The translations under genes were made by a program, and so were the position numbers. This document shows, in pieces, positions 42,652-52,590 of a stretch of 58,833 bases of DNA. The stretch's first letter is position 1, and every line of letters begins with the position of its first letter. This stretch comes from Ruminiclostridium sp. (GTDB lineage: Bacteria; Bacillota; Clostridia; Oscillospirales; Ruminococcaceae): positions 89,697 through 148,529 of the forward strand of contig JAGBHT010000033.1 in assembly GCA_017935365.1 (NCBI GenBank), given 5' to 3'. The notes under the pieces were generated by a model. The model ran no database searches. It was given only the letters and a program-made list of their open reading frames with translations, and was not told the DNA's origin.

Positions 42652-43728
42652 TCAGATAAGATAAGATAAAATTGCAAGATTTGCCGCAGATTCGATACAC
42701 GGTACCGCTCTCGGTACTATGCAGGGATCGTGTCTGCCTTTGATAGCCAGCGTCTCTTCTGTCATGGTCGTGTAGTCTACCGTCTGCTGAGGACGCGATA
42801 TTGACGGTGTGGGTTTCATTGCAACACGGAATATTATCGGCATACCGCTTGTAATACCGCCTAAGATGCCGCCATGATTGTTGGTCCTTGTTCTGATTTC
42901 GCCGTTTTCAATGCAGAACTCATCGTTATTCTGACTGCCGAACATATCCGCAACATCAAAGCCTGCACCGAACTCAATACCCTTTACGGCAGGAACACCG
43001 AATACTATCTGCGAAATTCTGTTTTCGATACCGTCAAACATAGGCGAGCCTATACCTGCCGGAAGTCCTACAGCGGCATACTCAATAACACCGCCGACCG
43101 AATCAAGATTTGCCGACGCACTTGATATAATATCCCTCATCTGCTGTTCAACAGAAGCATTTATCAGCGGAAGATAGCGGTTTCTGACCTGCTTTAACTG
43201 CTCTGCGTTCACATTTACAGGATCATAACGCTCATCACTTGCATTCATTATTGACAGTATATGTGCGCCCGTTGTTATACCATTGCTTTCAAGTATCTGA
43301 GATGCGACAGCACCTGCAAATACCAGCGGAGCAGTGATCCTTCCCGAAAAATGTCCGCCGCCCCGCAGGTCATTACTGCCGTTATAACGTACATATCCCG
43401 TGTAATCCGCATGACCGGGACGAGCAAGGTAGCTTACGCTCTTATAGTCTGCCGAATGCTGATCCGTATTCTGAATTACGGCGCAAAGGGGAGTGCCGGT
43501 CAGCACACCGTCTACCATTCCCGATACTACATTCGGAAAATCCTTTTCATTTCGCATTGTGCTTGTGCCGTCTTTTTTAGGCGCACGTCTTGCCATAAAG
43601 TCAAGCACCGCGTCAAAATCTATCTTTGTTCCGCCGGGAAGTCCGTCAATTACAACACCTATCGCTTTACCGTGTGATTCTCCGAATATCGAAACTGAAA
43701 GCTCTCCGAACTTAAACGCTGATGACAT
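42652..43728 (-). CDS. aroC: Chorismate synthase
   Basis: A 358-residue FMN-dependent enzyme making chorismate from EPSP. Conserved signatures are GESHGKAIGVVIDGLPGG near the N terminus, RPGHADYTGYVRYN (about 103), DLRGGGHFSGRITA (about 120), and GHDPC-like KGRHDPCIVPRAVPCIE near the C terminus. Its start overlaps the aroA end by 17 bp, so the two shikimate steps are coupled. Confidence 0.95.
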   Translation of the reverse strand: MSSAFKFGELSVSIFGESHGKAIGVVIDGLPGGTKIDFDAVLDFMARRAPKKDGTSTMRNEKDFPNVVSGMVDGVLTGTPLCAVIQNTDQHSADYKSVSYLARPGHADYTGYVRYNGSNDLRGGGHFSGRITAPLVFAGAVASQILESNGITTGAHILSIMNASDERYDPVNVNAEQLKQVRNRYLPLINASVEQQMRDIISSASANLDSVGGVIEYAAVGLPAGIGSPMFDGIENRISQIVFGVPAVKGIEFGAGFDVADMFGSQNNDEFCIENGEIRTRTNNHGGILGGITSGMPIIFRVAMKPTPSISRPQQTVDYTTMTEETLAIKGRHDPCIVPRAVPCIESAANLAILSYLI

Positions 43729-44929
43729 CTGCTATACCTCCGAGTGCTCTGAAATCGTCAAAAAATCCGGGATAGGACTTGTTTGTGCATTCAGCGCCTT
43801 TTATTATTACATCGCCTGTTGAACGTGTAGCCGCAACAGCGCCTGCCATTGCTATTCTGTGGTCGTTATAGAAACGTACCGTTCCGCCTGTGAATTTCTC
43901 TACAGGGAATATCTCAATACTATCACTATGGGTGACAGCTTTTCCGCCGAGGTCGTTTATAAGCTCGGTAGTAGCCGCCAGACGGTCGCATTCCTTGATG
44001 CGTAATCTTTCGCAGTTGATTATCCTGCACGGCTTTTGCCAGAAGCTCATCATTACAGCGATTGCGGGTACAAGGTCTGGAATATCCGATGCGTCTATCA
44101 CCGATAGATCTCCGCCGTTTTTAAACTTGGCGGCAATATCAACTATAGCCTTATCGCCCTGTACGCTGTTCATATTGAGATTAGTAAGCTCTATATCCGA
44201 GCCTGCGCAGTTTGCGGCAAGGAAAAATGCACTTTGTGACATATCCGCTTCAACAGTGCAGTTATGCGGCTGATATTTCTGACCGCCTTTTATAAAATAT
44301 CCGTTTTCCGTTTCTGCAACTTCAATGCCGAACTGTTTCATACAATCTATTGTGATATTCACATACGGTCTTGATTCAAGACGTGTGGTGAGGATTATCT
44401 CGCTGTCTTCTTTCAGAACCGAAAGTGCAAAAAGAAGCCCTGTTATAAACTGCGATGATACACTGCCGTCTATATAGTATTTTCCGCCGTGAAGCCTGCC
44501 GTGAACTTTATACGGCATTGCGAGCGTTTCGAATGTCGCACCGTTATCTGTCATCGGCTTTACGATTGGCGTTATCGGTCTTTCCGGTAATTTTCCTCTG
44601 CCTGTAAACTCTGTTTCACAGCCGAATGCCGAAAATATCGGGATCATAAATCTCAGTGTCGAGCCGCTTTCGTAACAATCTACAGCCGCTGTTTTTGCGG
44701 GATTTACTATTCCTTTTACATCGTAGCTTCCGTTCTTGCCTTTTATTTCTGCCCTGAGCGCAGTCAGCGCATTTATGGTTGCGTGTGAATCCATACACTC
44801 AAGCAGGTTATCTATATGTGTCATACCGTCGCACAGAGCCGCACATATAAGCATTCTGTGTGATATGCTTTTTGATGGCGGTACTGTCAGTTTTCCGCTG
44901 AGTTTTGACGGCGTTATTTTAATATCCAT
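43712..44929 (-). CDS. aroA: EPSP synthase (3-phosphoshikimate 1-carboxyvinyltransferase)
   Basis: A 405-residue enzyme of the shikimate pathway. KLTVPPSKSISHRMLICAAL at the N terminus holds the shikimate-3-phosphate Lys and Ser; ESGSTLRFMIPIFSAFGC near residue 87 and RLRIKECDRLAATTELI near 312 are the other signatures. It is the first gene of the - strand aroA-aroC-DUF4364 operon and has a promoter just upstream. Confidence 0.95.
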   Translation of the reverse strand: MDIKITPSKLSGKLTVPPSKSISHRMLICAALCDGMTHIDNLLECMDSHATINALTALRAEIKGKNGSYDVKGIVNPAKTAAVDCYESGSTLRFMIPIFSAFGCETEFTGRGKLPERPITPIVKPMTDNGATFETLAMPYKVHGRLHGGKYYIDGSVSSQFITGLLFALSVLKEDSEIILTTRLESRPYVNITIDCMKQFGIEVAETENGYFIKGGQKYQPHNCTVEADMSQSAFFLAANCAGSDIELTNLNMNSVQGDKAIVDIAAKFKNGGDLSVIDASDIPDLVPAIAVMMSFWQKPCRIINCERLRIKECDRLAATTELINDLGGKAVTHSDSIEIFPVEKFTGGTVRFYNDHRIAMAGAVAATRSTGDVIIKGAECTNKSYPGFFDDFRALGGIADVISV

Positions 44930-44963
44930 TATGTTCCACCTTTGAACTGCATTTATCTAAATA

Positions 44964-44992
44964 ATCATACTATAAAACAGCGAAAAAGTCAA
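44964..44992 (-). promoter_or_regulatory. aroA promoter
   Basis: On the - strand TTGACT (44992-44987), 17-base spacer, TATGAT (44969-44964). Confidence 0.7.
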
Positions 44993-45015
44993 GACGGACA
45001 ACAGTCCCGACATAT

Positions 45016-45050
45016 GTAAAAAGCCGGTTGCTTACCATCGGCAACCGACT
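45016..45050 (-). terminator. Terminator of the TetR gene
   Basis: On the - strand AGTCGGTTGC / GCAACCGGCT (one mismatch) followed by TTTTTAC. Confidence 0.8.
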
Positions 45051-45057
45051 TTATGTA

Positions 45058-45621
45058 TTACTTTTTACTTGCATTCTCAAGAGCCGTTTTAAGCGTTCCG
45101 CTGAGAAGTGCTGACATCTTTGCGATAAGGTCGTCAGGCTCGCTTTTCATACCGCCCTCAAGCCAGTCAAGCACTATTCCCACAATAGCATACTTATAGA
45201 ATGACGCTATGAATTTCTTATCCTCGTCCGAAACATTAAGCTCAAGCTGTTTTGAAGCCTTGTCGATGAACTTGTTTGCAAAATCGAGCGAAACGCTGTA
45301 GAGATATCGTTCTATCGTTTCACGATGGAGTGAATTGTAAACGTGGTAAACCAGCTTCTTGTTTTCCTTTACAAAGCACAGCCCCGATTTAAGTCCTTCT
45401 TCCCACGACTGACCGATTACCATTTCATCTACAGACTTCTGCGCTTCTGCAAGGAAGATCTCTTCCAGAAGCTGATATATATCGCTGTAATGATAGTAGA
45501 ACGTGTTGCGGTTAACTCCGCAGTCGTCTGTTATATTCTTTACTGTTATTTTATCTAAAGGCTGAGTGCTCAGCAGTTTTTTGAATGATTCCTGTATAGC
45601 TCTTTTGGTAAGTGCCGACAT
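45058..45621 (-). CDS. TetR-family repressor
   Basis: A 187-residue regulator. Residues 5-52 are the TetR helix-turn-helix (KITVKNITDDCGVNRNTFYYHYSD), and the C-terminal ligand domain (about 60-187) is helical, of the DhaS-like branch. It is divergently transcribed from the DUF308-MMPL-heptad operon and most likely represses it in response to a membrane-active compound; the ligand is unknown. Confidence 0.88.
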   Translation of the reverse strand: MSALTKRAIQESFKKLLSTQPLDKITVKNITDDCGVNRNTFYYHYSDIYQLLEEIFLAEAQKSVDEMVIGQSWEEGLKSGLCFVKENKKLVYHVYNSLHRETIERYLYSVSLDFANKFIDKASKQLELNVSDEDKKFIASFYKYAIVGIVLDWLEGGMKSEPDDLIAKMSALLSGTLKTALENASKK

Positions 45622-45671
45622 ATTACCTCCGTTTTTGTCTTAGTTTAGCTGTTTCCTTTTCTCTGGTTCAT

Positions 45672-45700
45672 ATTATACAACATTTCTATTAAAAATTCAA
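45672..45700 (-). promoter_or_regulatory. TetR gene promoter
   Basis: On the - strand TTGAAT (45700-45695), 17-base spacer, TATAAT (45677-45672). Confidence 0.75.
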
Positions 45701-45785
45701 GTTTTAGGCAAAAAGTCCGTTTGCCCAAAAATCAGTCAATTTTTATCGATTGTCTGAAATTTGAACAACAGCAACCGATTGACCG

Positions 45786-45814
45786 TTGTAGAAAGTGTGA
45801 AAACGGGATAGAAT
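45786..45814 (+). promoter_or_regulatory. Promoter of the DUF308-MMPL operon
   Basis: TTGTAG (45786-45791), 17-base spacer, TAGAAT (45809-45814). It faces away from the TetR promoter, leaving room for a shared operator that I could not identify. Confidence 0.6.
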
Positions 45815-45847
45815 ATAGCTGTAAAGAAAAAGAAAGGACTGAAAATC

Positions 45848-46447
45848 ATGAGATTCATAAAACGTGCAAAAGCAGCTTATATCTCCGCTTGTGCCGCTAT
45901 TGCGGTAATCGGACTTATACTGATAATCTTCCCGCAGATCTCAATGCTTGCTGTATGCTATATGCTCGGCATTGCCGCTATAGTATTCGGTATCGTTAAG
46001 ATGACGGGATATTTTTCGTCAGATCCTTACGGTCTGGCATTCCAGTTTGACTTTGCATTCGGTATCATAGCAATACTTCTCGGAGTGATAGTAATTCTTC
46101 ATCCCGGCAATGTAATGGCTCTGGTACCGGTTATAATGGGCATTTATTTTATGATAGACGGCATAATGAAAATTCAGACTGCTGTCGATGCAAAGCGTTT
46201 CGGCGTAAACGGCTGGTGGCTGATCCTCGTTAGTGCGATCGTTACGGGCATTATCGGAATACTGTTACTCGTAAATCCTTTTGAGAGTGCGGTAGCTCTT
46301 ACTGTTCTGCTCGGTATCACATTGCTTGCCGACGGCATATCCAATATATGGATCGCCGCTTACACGGTCAAGGCTATAAAAAAAGAAATACACGCCGATG
46401 ACAAAATTTATGTAGAAACAAGCAACAGGGAGGACAAAGATGATTAA
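45848..46447 (+). CDS. DUF308/HdeD-like membrane protein
   Basis: A 199-residue protein with about six membrane helices in three hairpin pairs (for example AYISACAAIAVIGLILIIFP and ALVPVIMGIYFMIDGIM) typical of DUF308. Its cytoplasmic C terminus is charged. It is the first gene after the TetR-divergent promoter and overlaps the MMPL gene by eight bases, so it is made with the transporter. Function is unknown; a supporting role in the exporter is inferred. Confidence 0.85.
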   Translation: MRFIKRAKAAYISACAAIAVIGLILIIFPQISMLAVCYMLGIAAIVFGIVKMTGYFSSDPYGLAFQFDFAFGIIAILLGVIVILHPGNVMALVPVIMGIYFMIDGIMKIQTAVDAKRFGVNGWWLILVSAIVTGIIGILLLVNPFESAVALTVLLGITLLADGISNIWIAAYTVKAIKKEIHADDKIYVETSNREDKDD

Positions 46448-48530
46448 GCTAGGCAAATGGATAACAAAGCACAGAGTGATCATTCTTATCGTTGCGGTCG
46501 TACTGCTGATACCCTCGGTACTCGGTATGATAGCAACAAGAATCAATTACGATATGCTCAATTACCTGCCCGACACTATGGAAACCATACAGGGACAGGA
46601 CATTCTGCTGAATGACTTCGGTAAAGGCGCATTCAGTATGATAATCGTGGAAGATATGGAACCGAAAGACGTTTCCGCTCTGAAAGAAAAAATAGAAGCG
46701 GTCAATCACGTTGATTCGGTAATATGGTATGATTCGATAGCAGACGTATCGATACCTATGGATATGCTTCCCGACAAGATAAAAGACGCATTCAATACCG
46801 ATCATTCGACTGTTATGGCAGTCTTCTTCGATACATCGACATCAGCCGATGAAACAATGGAAGCAATCAACACAATAAGAGATGTAACGAGCAATCAGTG
46901 CTTCGTTTCCGGTATGTCGGCAATGGTAACCGACCTTAAGAACCTTTGCGAACAGGAAGAGCCGATATATGTAGCTATCGCAGTCGTACTTGCAGTAGTA
47001 GTAATGATGCTCTTCATGGATTCGTTCCTGATACCGATCATCTTCCTTGCAAGTATCGGTATGGCTATTCTCTACAACTTAGGCAGTAACTACTTCTTAG
47101 GCGAGATAAGCTACATAACAAAGGCACTTTCCGCTATATTACAGCTCGGTGTTACAATGGACTACTCAATCTTCCTGTGGCACAGCTACAACGAGCAGAA
47201 GGTAAGATTTGACGGCGATAAGGAACGTGCAATGTCGCACGCAATATCGAACAGTATCATCTCGGTAGCAAGCTCATCGATAACAACTATCGCAGGCTTC
47301 CTCTCAATGTGCTTCATGAGCTTCACACTTGGTGCAGACCTTGGTATAGTAATGGCAAAGGGCGTTGTATTCGGTCTTATCGGCTGTGTAACGATTCTTC
47401 CGTCACTTATCCTCGTATTCGATAAGGCAATCGAAAAGACAAGACATAAACAGCTTATGCCGAAGTTCGACAAGGTTGCAAAGTTCATTACAAAGCGTTC
47501 TTGGATATTCCTTATAATATTCGCAGTGCTTGTAGGTCCCGCAGTTTACGGTTACAACAACACCAAGAAATATTACGACTTGAGCCAGACAATGCCTCAG
47601 GATATGGACTTCGTGATCGCCAACACAAAGCTTAAAGACGATTTCGGAATGTCAAACGTTCATATGATCCTTGCCGATTCAAAGCTCTCGCAGAAAGACG
47701 CAAAGGAAATGCTTGATGAGGTAAGCAAGGTCGACGGCGTTAACCTCGCAGTCGGATTTGATTCGCTTATCGGTTCTTCAGTACCGGCAGAGATAATCCC
47801 CGATTCGATATCTGAGGTGCTCAAGGGCGATAAGTACCAGCTGATGCTTGTAAGCAGTGAGTACGGTACGGCAACAGACGAAGTAAACAATCAGGTAACA
47901 GAGATAAACAACATAATAAAGAAATACGACAGCTCGGCAATGCTTATCGGTGAAGCTCCTTGTACAAAGGACCTTATCGAAGTAACCGACAGGGACTTCA
48001 AGGTAGTTGACGTTATTTCTATAGCCGCTATCTTCATTATAATCCTGATAACATTCAAGTCGATCTCACTCCCGCTGATACTTGTAGCGGTAATCGAGTT
48101 TGCTATCTTCGTAAATCTCGGTATTCCTTGCTATACAGGTACAGAGCTTGCGTTCATCGCTCCTATCTGTATCAGTACTATCCAGCTCGGTGCTACCGTT
48201 GACTACGCGATCCTGATGACAACAAGATACAAGAAGGAACGTAACAAGGGCAGTGACAAGAATGAAGCGGTTTACACAGCACTTAAGTCGTCAATACCCT
48301 CAATTATAGTAAGTGCGCTCGGCTTCTTCGCCGCTACATTCGGTGTAGGCATTTATTCAAACGTAGATATGATAAGCTCGCTTTGCGCACTTATGGCAAG
48401 AGGTGCAATCATAAGTATGGTATCGGTAATCCTGTTATTACCCGCTATGCTCAAGCTGTTCGATAAGATTATAATCCACACAAGCCTCGGCTTTAAAGAA
48501 GCAAGACAAGCCGGCAAAAAGACGAACTGA
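46440..48530 (+). CDS. MMPL/RND-superfamily transporter
   Basis: A 696-residue exporter with the duplicated MMPL layout: one helix, an extracytoplasmic domain, five helices, then the same again (second half from about residue 345). Core motifs include LQLGVTMDYSIFLWHSYNEQK (near 230) and LGATVDYAILMTTRYKKE (near 582), with the TM4/TM10 aspartates used for proton coupling. It probably exports a lipid or hydrophobic molecule. The gene sits between the DUF308 gene (eight-base overlap) and the heptad-repeat gene (14 bp on). Confidence 0.92.
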   Translation: MIKLGKWITKHRVIILIVAVVLLIPSVLGMIATRINYDMLNYLPDTMETIQGQDILLNDFGKGAFSMIIVEDMEPKDVSALKEKIEAVNHVDSVIWYDSIADVSIPMDMLPDKIKDAFNTDHSTVMAVFFDTSTSADETMEAINTIRDVTSNQCFVSGMSAMVTDLKNLCEQEEPIYVAIAVVLAVVVMMLFMDSFLIPIIFLASIGMAILYNLGSNYFLGEISYITKALSAILQLGVTMDYSIFLWHSYNEQKVRFDGDKERAMSHAISNSIISVASSSITTIAGFLSMCFMSFTLGADLGIVMAKGVVFGLIGCVTILPSLILVFDKAIEKTRHKQLMPKFDKVAKFITKRSWIFLIIFAVLVGPAVYGYNNTKKYYDLSQTMPQDMDFVIANTKLKDDFGMSNVHMILADSKLSQKDAKEMLDEVSKVDGVNLAVGFDSLIGSSVPAEIIPDSISEVLKGDKYQLMLVSSEYGTATDEVNNQVTEINNIIKKYDSSAMLIGEAPCTKDLIEVTDRDFKVVDVISIAAIFIIILITFKSISLPLILVAVIEFAIFVNLGIPCYTGTELAFIAPICISTIQLGATVDYAILMTTRYKKERNKGSDKNEAVYTALKSSIPSIIVSALGFFAATFGVGIYSNVDMISSLCALMARGAIISMVSVILLLPAMLKLFDKIIIHTSLGFKEARQAGKKTN

Positions 48531-48544
48531 GAAAGGACAACAGT

Positions 48545-51475
48545 ATGAAAGAGATAAGAAAAAAGATAATAAAGATAGTTTCAATAGTTCTTGCCGCCGC
48601 AATGATAGGCACATCTTCCGGACTTCTCGCATTCGCCGCACAGGGCGGCAACGATGATAACACTACATCGTCATCGGTATCCGACAGCGCCACAACAAGC
48701 AGTGAAAAGAAGCACTCCGACACAGACGGCAAGGAAGAAACAGTATACATCATCGCCAATGCGGACGGCACAACAAAGAAAGTCATCGTCAGCGACTGGC
48801 TGAAGAACGGTTCGCAGAACGCCTCGATTGAAGATGAAACAACACTTAAGGATATCAAGAACGTCAAGGGTGACGAAACCTTCACAAACGATGGTGAGAA
48901 TTACACTTGGGCTGCAAACGGCAGTGATATTTACTACCAGGGTACGACCGATAAGGCTCTTCCCGTTGATATGAAGATTACATATACACTTGACGGCAAG
49001 ACAGTAACTCCCAATGAGATAAAGGGCAAGAGCGGTAAGGTAACGATCCGTTTCGACTACACAAACAATGAAAAGCGCACCGTAAAGGTTGACGGCAAGA
49101 GCATGGATATGTATGTTCCTTTCCTTATGGTAACAGGAACAGTTCTCGACAACGAGAAGTTCACAAACATCGAGGTTACAAACGGTAAGCTTGTAAACGA
49201 CGGCGACAGATCCGCAGTTCTCGGCTTCGCTCTTCCCGGTATGCAGGAAAACTTAGACCTTGATAAAGACGATTTCGAGATCCCCTCATATGTTGAGATC
49301 AGTGCAGATGTAAAGGACTTCGAGCTTCTTACCTGCATGACAGTCGGAACTACCGAGCTGTTCAATGAAGTTGATACAGACAAGATAAGCATGGACGACA
49401 TTGACGGCACTATCAAGGAATTCACAGACGCTGTGGATCAGCTTTCTGACGGGTCATCACAGCTGTATGACGGTCTTGTAACATTATTTGAGAAGTCAGG
49501 CGAGCTTGCAGACGGTACAAAACAGCTTGCAGACGGTGCAGGAACACTTTATGACGGCACAGGTACTCTTGTAAGCGGCGTGAACGACCTCAAGGACGGC
49601 GCAGACGCACTGAATACAGGTGCTGTACAGTTAAAGGACGGTACAGTATCTCTGGTAGCCGGCATAGGCGACTTAAAGAGCGGTGCTAAGGCACTTGACA
49701 ACGGTGCAGGTCAGTTAAAAGACGGCACAGGTACTCTTGTAAGCGGCATTAAAGACTTAAAGAGCGGTGCAGATCAGCTTAACAGTGGTGCCGGTCAGTT
49801 AATGGACGGCACAGGTTCACTTGTAAGCGGTACAAACGATCTCAAGGACGGTGCAGATCAGCTTAACAGCGGTGCAGGACAGTTAAAGGACGGCACAACA
49901 GCATTAGTCAGCGGTGCTAAGGATCTTATCAAGGGCGCAGATCAGCTTAACAGTGGTGCATCTTCACTCGACAGCGGTGCATCTCAGGTTGAGAACGGCG
50001 CAGGACAGGTAAGCGCAGGCGCTTCACAGCTGAACGCAGGTCTCGGTCAGCTTTCATCAAACAGCGCACAGCTCAACGCAGGCGCAAAGCAGGTATTTGA
50101 TACACTGTTATCTACAGCTGAAACACAGATAAAAGCGGCAGGACTTTCAGTTCCCACACTGACGATCGATAACTACAAGACAGAGCTCAACAAGCTTGTT
50201 GATTCACTTGACAAGGATAAAGTCTATGAACTGGCTTACAACACAGCTCTTGAAAAGGTAACTGCCGAAGTAGAAAAGAACAATGACGCTATCACAGCAG
50301 GCGTTACCGAGGCTGTACAGGCAAAGGTGCTTGAGGCAGTTCTCAAAGCCGCCGGTTATGATATGACAGCCGAGCAGTACAATGCCGCAGTTAAGGCAGG
50401 ACAGATTTCCGAAGCTGTACAGGCTCAGGTTACAGCCGCTGTATCGGCTCAGATGGCAACCGATGCTGTCAAGGCTCAGATAAGCACAAATGTCGAAGCA
50501 CAGAGGAAACAGCTTATCGACCAGAATATGAAGAGCGAAGCTGTTACAACACAGATCAATGAAGCAGTTGCAAAGGCTGCCGCAGGTCAGACAACGATCA
50601 AGAATCTTATCACACAGCTTGATTCCTACAATCAGTTCTATACGGGTCTTACACAGTATACAGCAGGTGTTGATAGCGCATATGACGGTTCAAAGACGCT
50701 GACAGCAGGTGCGTCACAGCTTTACAGCGGTACTAAGGATCTTCACAGCGGTGCTACACAGCTGAAGAATGGTACACAGCAGCTCACAAGTGGCGGTTCA
50801 ACGCTTATCGCAGGCGTAAATCAGCTTGATAAGGGCGCAAGCGATTTAAAGAACGGTACGGCAAGCCTTGTTACAGGCGTAGGCACACTTCACAGCGGTG
50901 CATTACAGCTCGACAAGGGTGCAGGTGACTTGAAGGACGGTACAGCAAGCCTTGTTACAGGTGTAGGTACACTCCAGAGCGGCGCAAATGATCTCAATAA
51001 GGGTGCAAGCGATCTTAAGGACGGTACAGCAAGTCTTGTCAAGGGTGTAAACACACTTTATGACGGCGGCGTTAAGCTTGATAACGGTGCAGGCGACTTA
51101 AAGGACGGTACAGCAAGCCTTGTTGCAGGCGTAGGTACACTTCACAGCGGTGCATTGCAGATCCACGAGGGTGCAGGTAGCCTTAAGGACGGCGCTGATC
51201 AGCTCAATGACGGCGTAGCAACTCTCATCGACGGCGTAAAGCAGTTAAGAGACGGTGCTAAGGAGCTCAACGACGGTATGAACGAGTTCAACGAAAAGGC
51301 TGTCAAGAAGATAGTTGACGCTGTTGACGGTGACATTGCAGGTCTTATAGACAAGCTGAAGGCTACAGTAGCCGCAGGCAAGGATTATGATACATTCGGC
51401 GGCAAGTCAGATAAGACGGAAGGTACTGTAAAGTTCATTTACAGAACAGAGAGTATCTCAGCCGATGACGAATAA
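48545..51475 (+). CDS. Secreted heptad-repeat protein (xxxLxxG type)
   Basis: A 976-residue protein with a signal peptide or anchor (IVSIVLAAAMIGTSSGLLAFAA, residues 11-32), an N-terminal beta-rich domain (about 60-290, KITYTLDGKTVTPNEIKGK), and two long blocks of heptads of the form xxLxxGaxxLkdGt (about 300-515 and 715-925), separated by an Ala/Gln-rich coiled coil (about 520-710). Heptads like these occur in YhgE/Pip-type proteins; here the usual C-terminal membrane helices are absent, so the protein is external and probably tied to the membrane only at its N terminus. It is most likely a periplasm-like partner of the MMPL transporter. Confidence 0.85.
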   Translation: MKEIRKKIIKIVSIVLAAAMIGTSSGLLAFAAQGGNDDNTTSSSVSDSATTSSEKKHSDTDGKEETVYIIANADGTTKKVIVSDWLKNGSQNASIEDETTLKDIKNVKGDETFTNDGENYTWAANGSDIYYQGTTDKALPVDMKITYTLDGKTVTPNEIKGKSGKVTIRFDYTNNEKRTVKVDGKSMDMYVPFLMVTGTVLDNEKFTNIEVTNGKLVNDGDRSAVLGFALPGMQENLDLDKDDFEIPSYVEISADVKDFELLTCMTVGTTELFNEVDTDKISMDDIDGTIKEFTDAVDQLSDGSSQLYDGLVTLFEKSGELADGTKQLADGAGTLYDGTGTLVSGVNDLKDGADALNTGAVQLKDGTVSLVAGIGDLKSGAKALDNGAGQLKDGTGTLVSGIKDLKSGADQLNSGAGQLMDGTGSLVSGTNDLKDGADQLNSGAGQLKDGTTALVSGAKDLIKGADQLNSGASSLDSGASQVENGAGQVSAGASQLNAGLGQLSSNSAQLNAGAKQVFDTLLSTAETQIKAAGLSVPTLTIDNYKTELNKLVDSLDKDKVYELAYNTALEKVTAEVEKNNDAITAGVTEAVQAKVLEAVLKAAGYDMTAEQYNAAVKAGQISEAVQAQVTAAVSAQMATDAVKAQISTNVEAQRKQLIDQNMKSEAVTTQINEAVAKAAAGQTTIKNLITQLDSYNQFYTGLTQYTAGVDSAYDGSKTLTAGASQLYSGTKDLHSGATQLKNGTQQLTSGGSTLIAGVNQLDKGASDLKNGTASLVTGVGTLHSGALQLDKGAGDLKDGTASLVTGVGTLQSGANDLNKGASDLKDGTASLVKGVNTLYDGGVKLDNGAGDLKDGTASLVAGVGTLHSGALQIHEGAGSLKDGADQLNDGVATLIDGVKQLRDGAKELNDGMNEFNEKAVKKIVDAVDGDIAGLIDKLKATVAAGKDYDTFGGKSDKTEGTVKFIYRTESISADDE

Positions 51476-51496
51476 TCAATAACCGAATAATTGAAG

Positions 51497-51532
51497 GCTC
51501 TGTCGGGGTTATATCTCTGGCAGAGCTTTTTT
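51497..51532 (+). terminator. Terminator of the MMPL operon
   Basis: GCTCTG / CAGAGC stem (51497-51502, 51521-51526) followed by TTTTTTATT. Confidence 0.85.
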
Positions 51533-51597
51533 ATTACAAATGTCATATATGAAAATTCCGTTTGTAACTGGTACTGTCGTCTTTATTGGTGTATAAT

Positions 51598-51603
51598 CAT
51601 TAC
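51598..51603 (+). promoter_or_regulatory. -10 box of the ABC exporter operon (approximate)
   Basis: A TATAAT lies about 35 bp before the ribosome binding site, in the sequence GGTGTATAATCATT. No good -35 stands 17 bases upstream, so an activator such as the operon's own response regulator may be needed. The position is approximate by a few bases. Confidence 0.45.
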
Positions 51604-51634
51604 AGTAAGATAAACAGCCGAAAGGAGAAAATAT

Positions 51635-52579
51635 ATGATATTTGCTAGTGTAAAAAATCTTGTCAAGAATTACGGTAATCGCTGCGCCGTAGACAATCTC
51701 AGCTTTGATGTGAACGAGGGTGAAATATTCGGACTTATAGGACCTAACGGAGCGGGTAAATCCACAACAATAAACATAATCACAACTCTTGATGAAATGA
51801 CATCAGGCAGTGTGATGATTGACGGCAAGGATATAGTAAAGCAAAGAGCGGAGATAAGACGTATGATTGGTAGTGTACCGCAGGAAATAGCGGTTTATCC
51901 GTACCTTACCGCAAAGGAAAACGTTGAGTTTTTCGCTTCACTGTACGGCTTCAAAGGCGAACAGCTCCATAAGAATGCAATGACGGCGCTTGAATTTGCA
52001 GGCCTTGCCGATAAAGCGGATATGAAACCCAAGAAAATGTCAGGCGGTATGAAACGCAGACTGAATATTGCCTGTGGCATAGCGCATAAGCCTAAACTTA
52101 TCGTCATGGACGAGCCGACAGTCGGAGTAGACGCTCAGTCAAGAGAGCATATAATGAACTCTATAAAGAAACTGCGTGAAAGCGGAGCGACCGTAATATA
52201 CACCTCGCACTATATGCACGAGGTTGAAGAGATCTGCGACCGTGTAGCTATAATAGACAAGGGCAGACTTGTGGCAGAGGGCACACAGCAGGAGCTTATC
52301 ACTATGATAACCGACAGCTGTACGATACATATTACTACAAAACAGTGCGACAGCGAAAAGAGAAACAAGGTTTTGGCGGCTATATCCAATCTTCCCGATG
52401 TAAACAGAGTGCAATTTACCGATAATATGATAAACGTTGACATGAGCATAAGCTGTAACGATATTTCGCACGTTATAAGCGAGCTTGTAAATCATGATCT
52501 TCCCGTGCTTGAAGTCAACACAGAAAAGCCCGATATGGACGCTGTATTCCTGTCGCTTACGGGACACGAGATACGTTAA
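51635..52579 (+). CDS. ABC exporter ATPase (DrrA-like)
   Basis: A 314-residue nucleotide-binding subunit. Walker A GPNGAGKST is near residue 36, the Q-loop SVPQEIAVYPYLT near 80, the signature MSGGMKRRLNIACGI near 133, Walker B LIVMDEPTVGVD near 156 and the H-loop TSHYMHEVEEI near 190. A C-terminal regulatory extension (from about 220) is typical of DrrA-type drug or lantibiotic exporters. It energises the two permeases that follow. Confidence 0.93.
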   Translation: MIFASVKNLVKNYGNRCAVDNLSFDVNEGEIFGLIGPNGAGKSTTINIITTLDEMTSGSVMIDGKDIVKQRAEIRRMIGSVPQEIAVYPYLTAKENVEFFASLYGFKGEQLHKNAMTALEFAGLADKADMKPKKMSGGMKRRLNIACGIAHKPKLIVMDEPTVGVDAQSREHIMNSIKKLRESGATVIYTSHYMHEVEEICDRVAIIDKGRLVAEGTQQELITMITDSCTIHITTKQCDSEKRNKVLAAISNLPDVNRVQFTDNMINVDMSISCNDISHVISELVNHDLPVLEVNTEKPDMDAVFLSLTGHEIR

Positions 52580-52590
52580 GGAGAAGAAAT

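Noticed and set aside
49480..51300. Regular 21-bp periodic repeats resembling a repeat array
   Set aside because: They are in frame and encode xxLxxG heptads in one long protein; there are no unique spacers, so this is not a CRISPR array.
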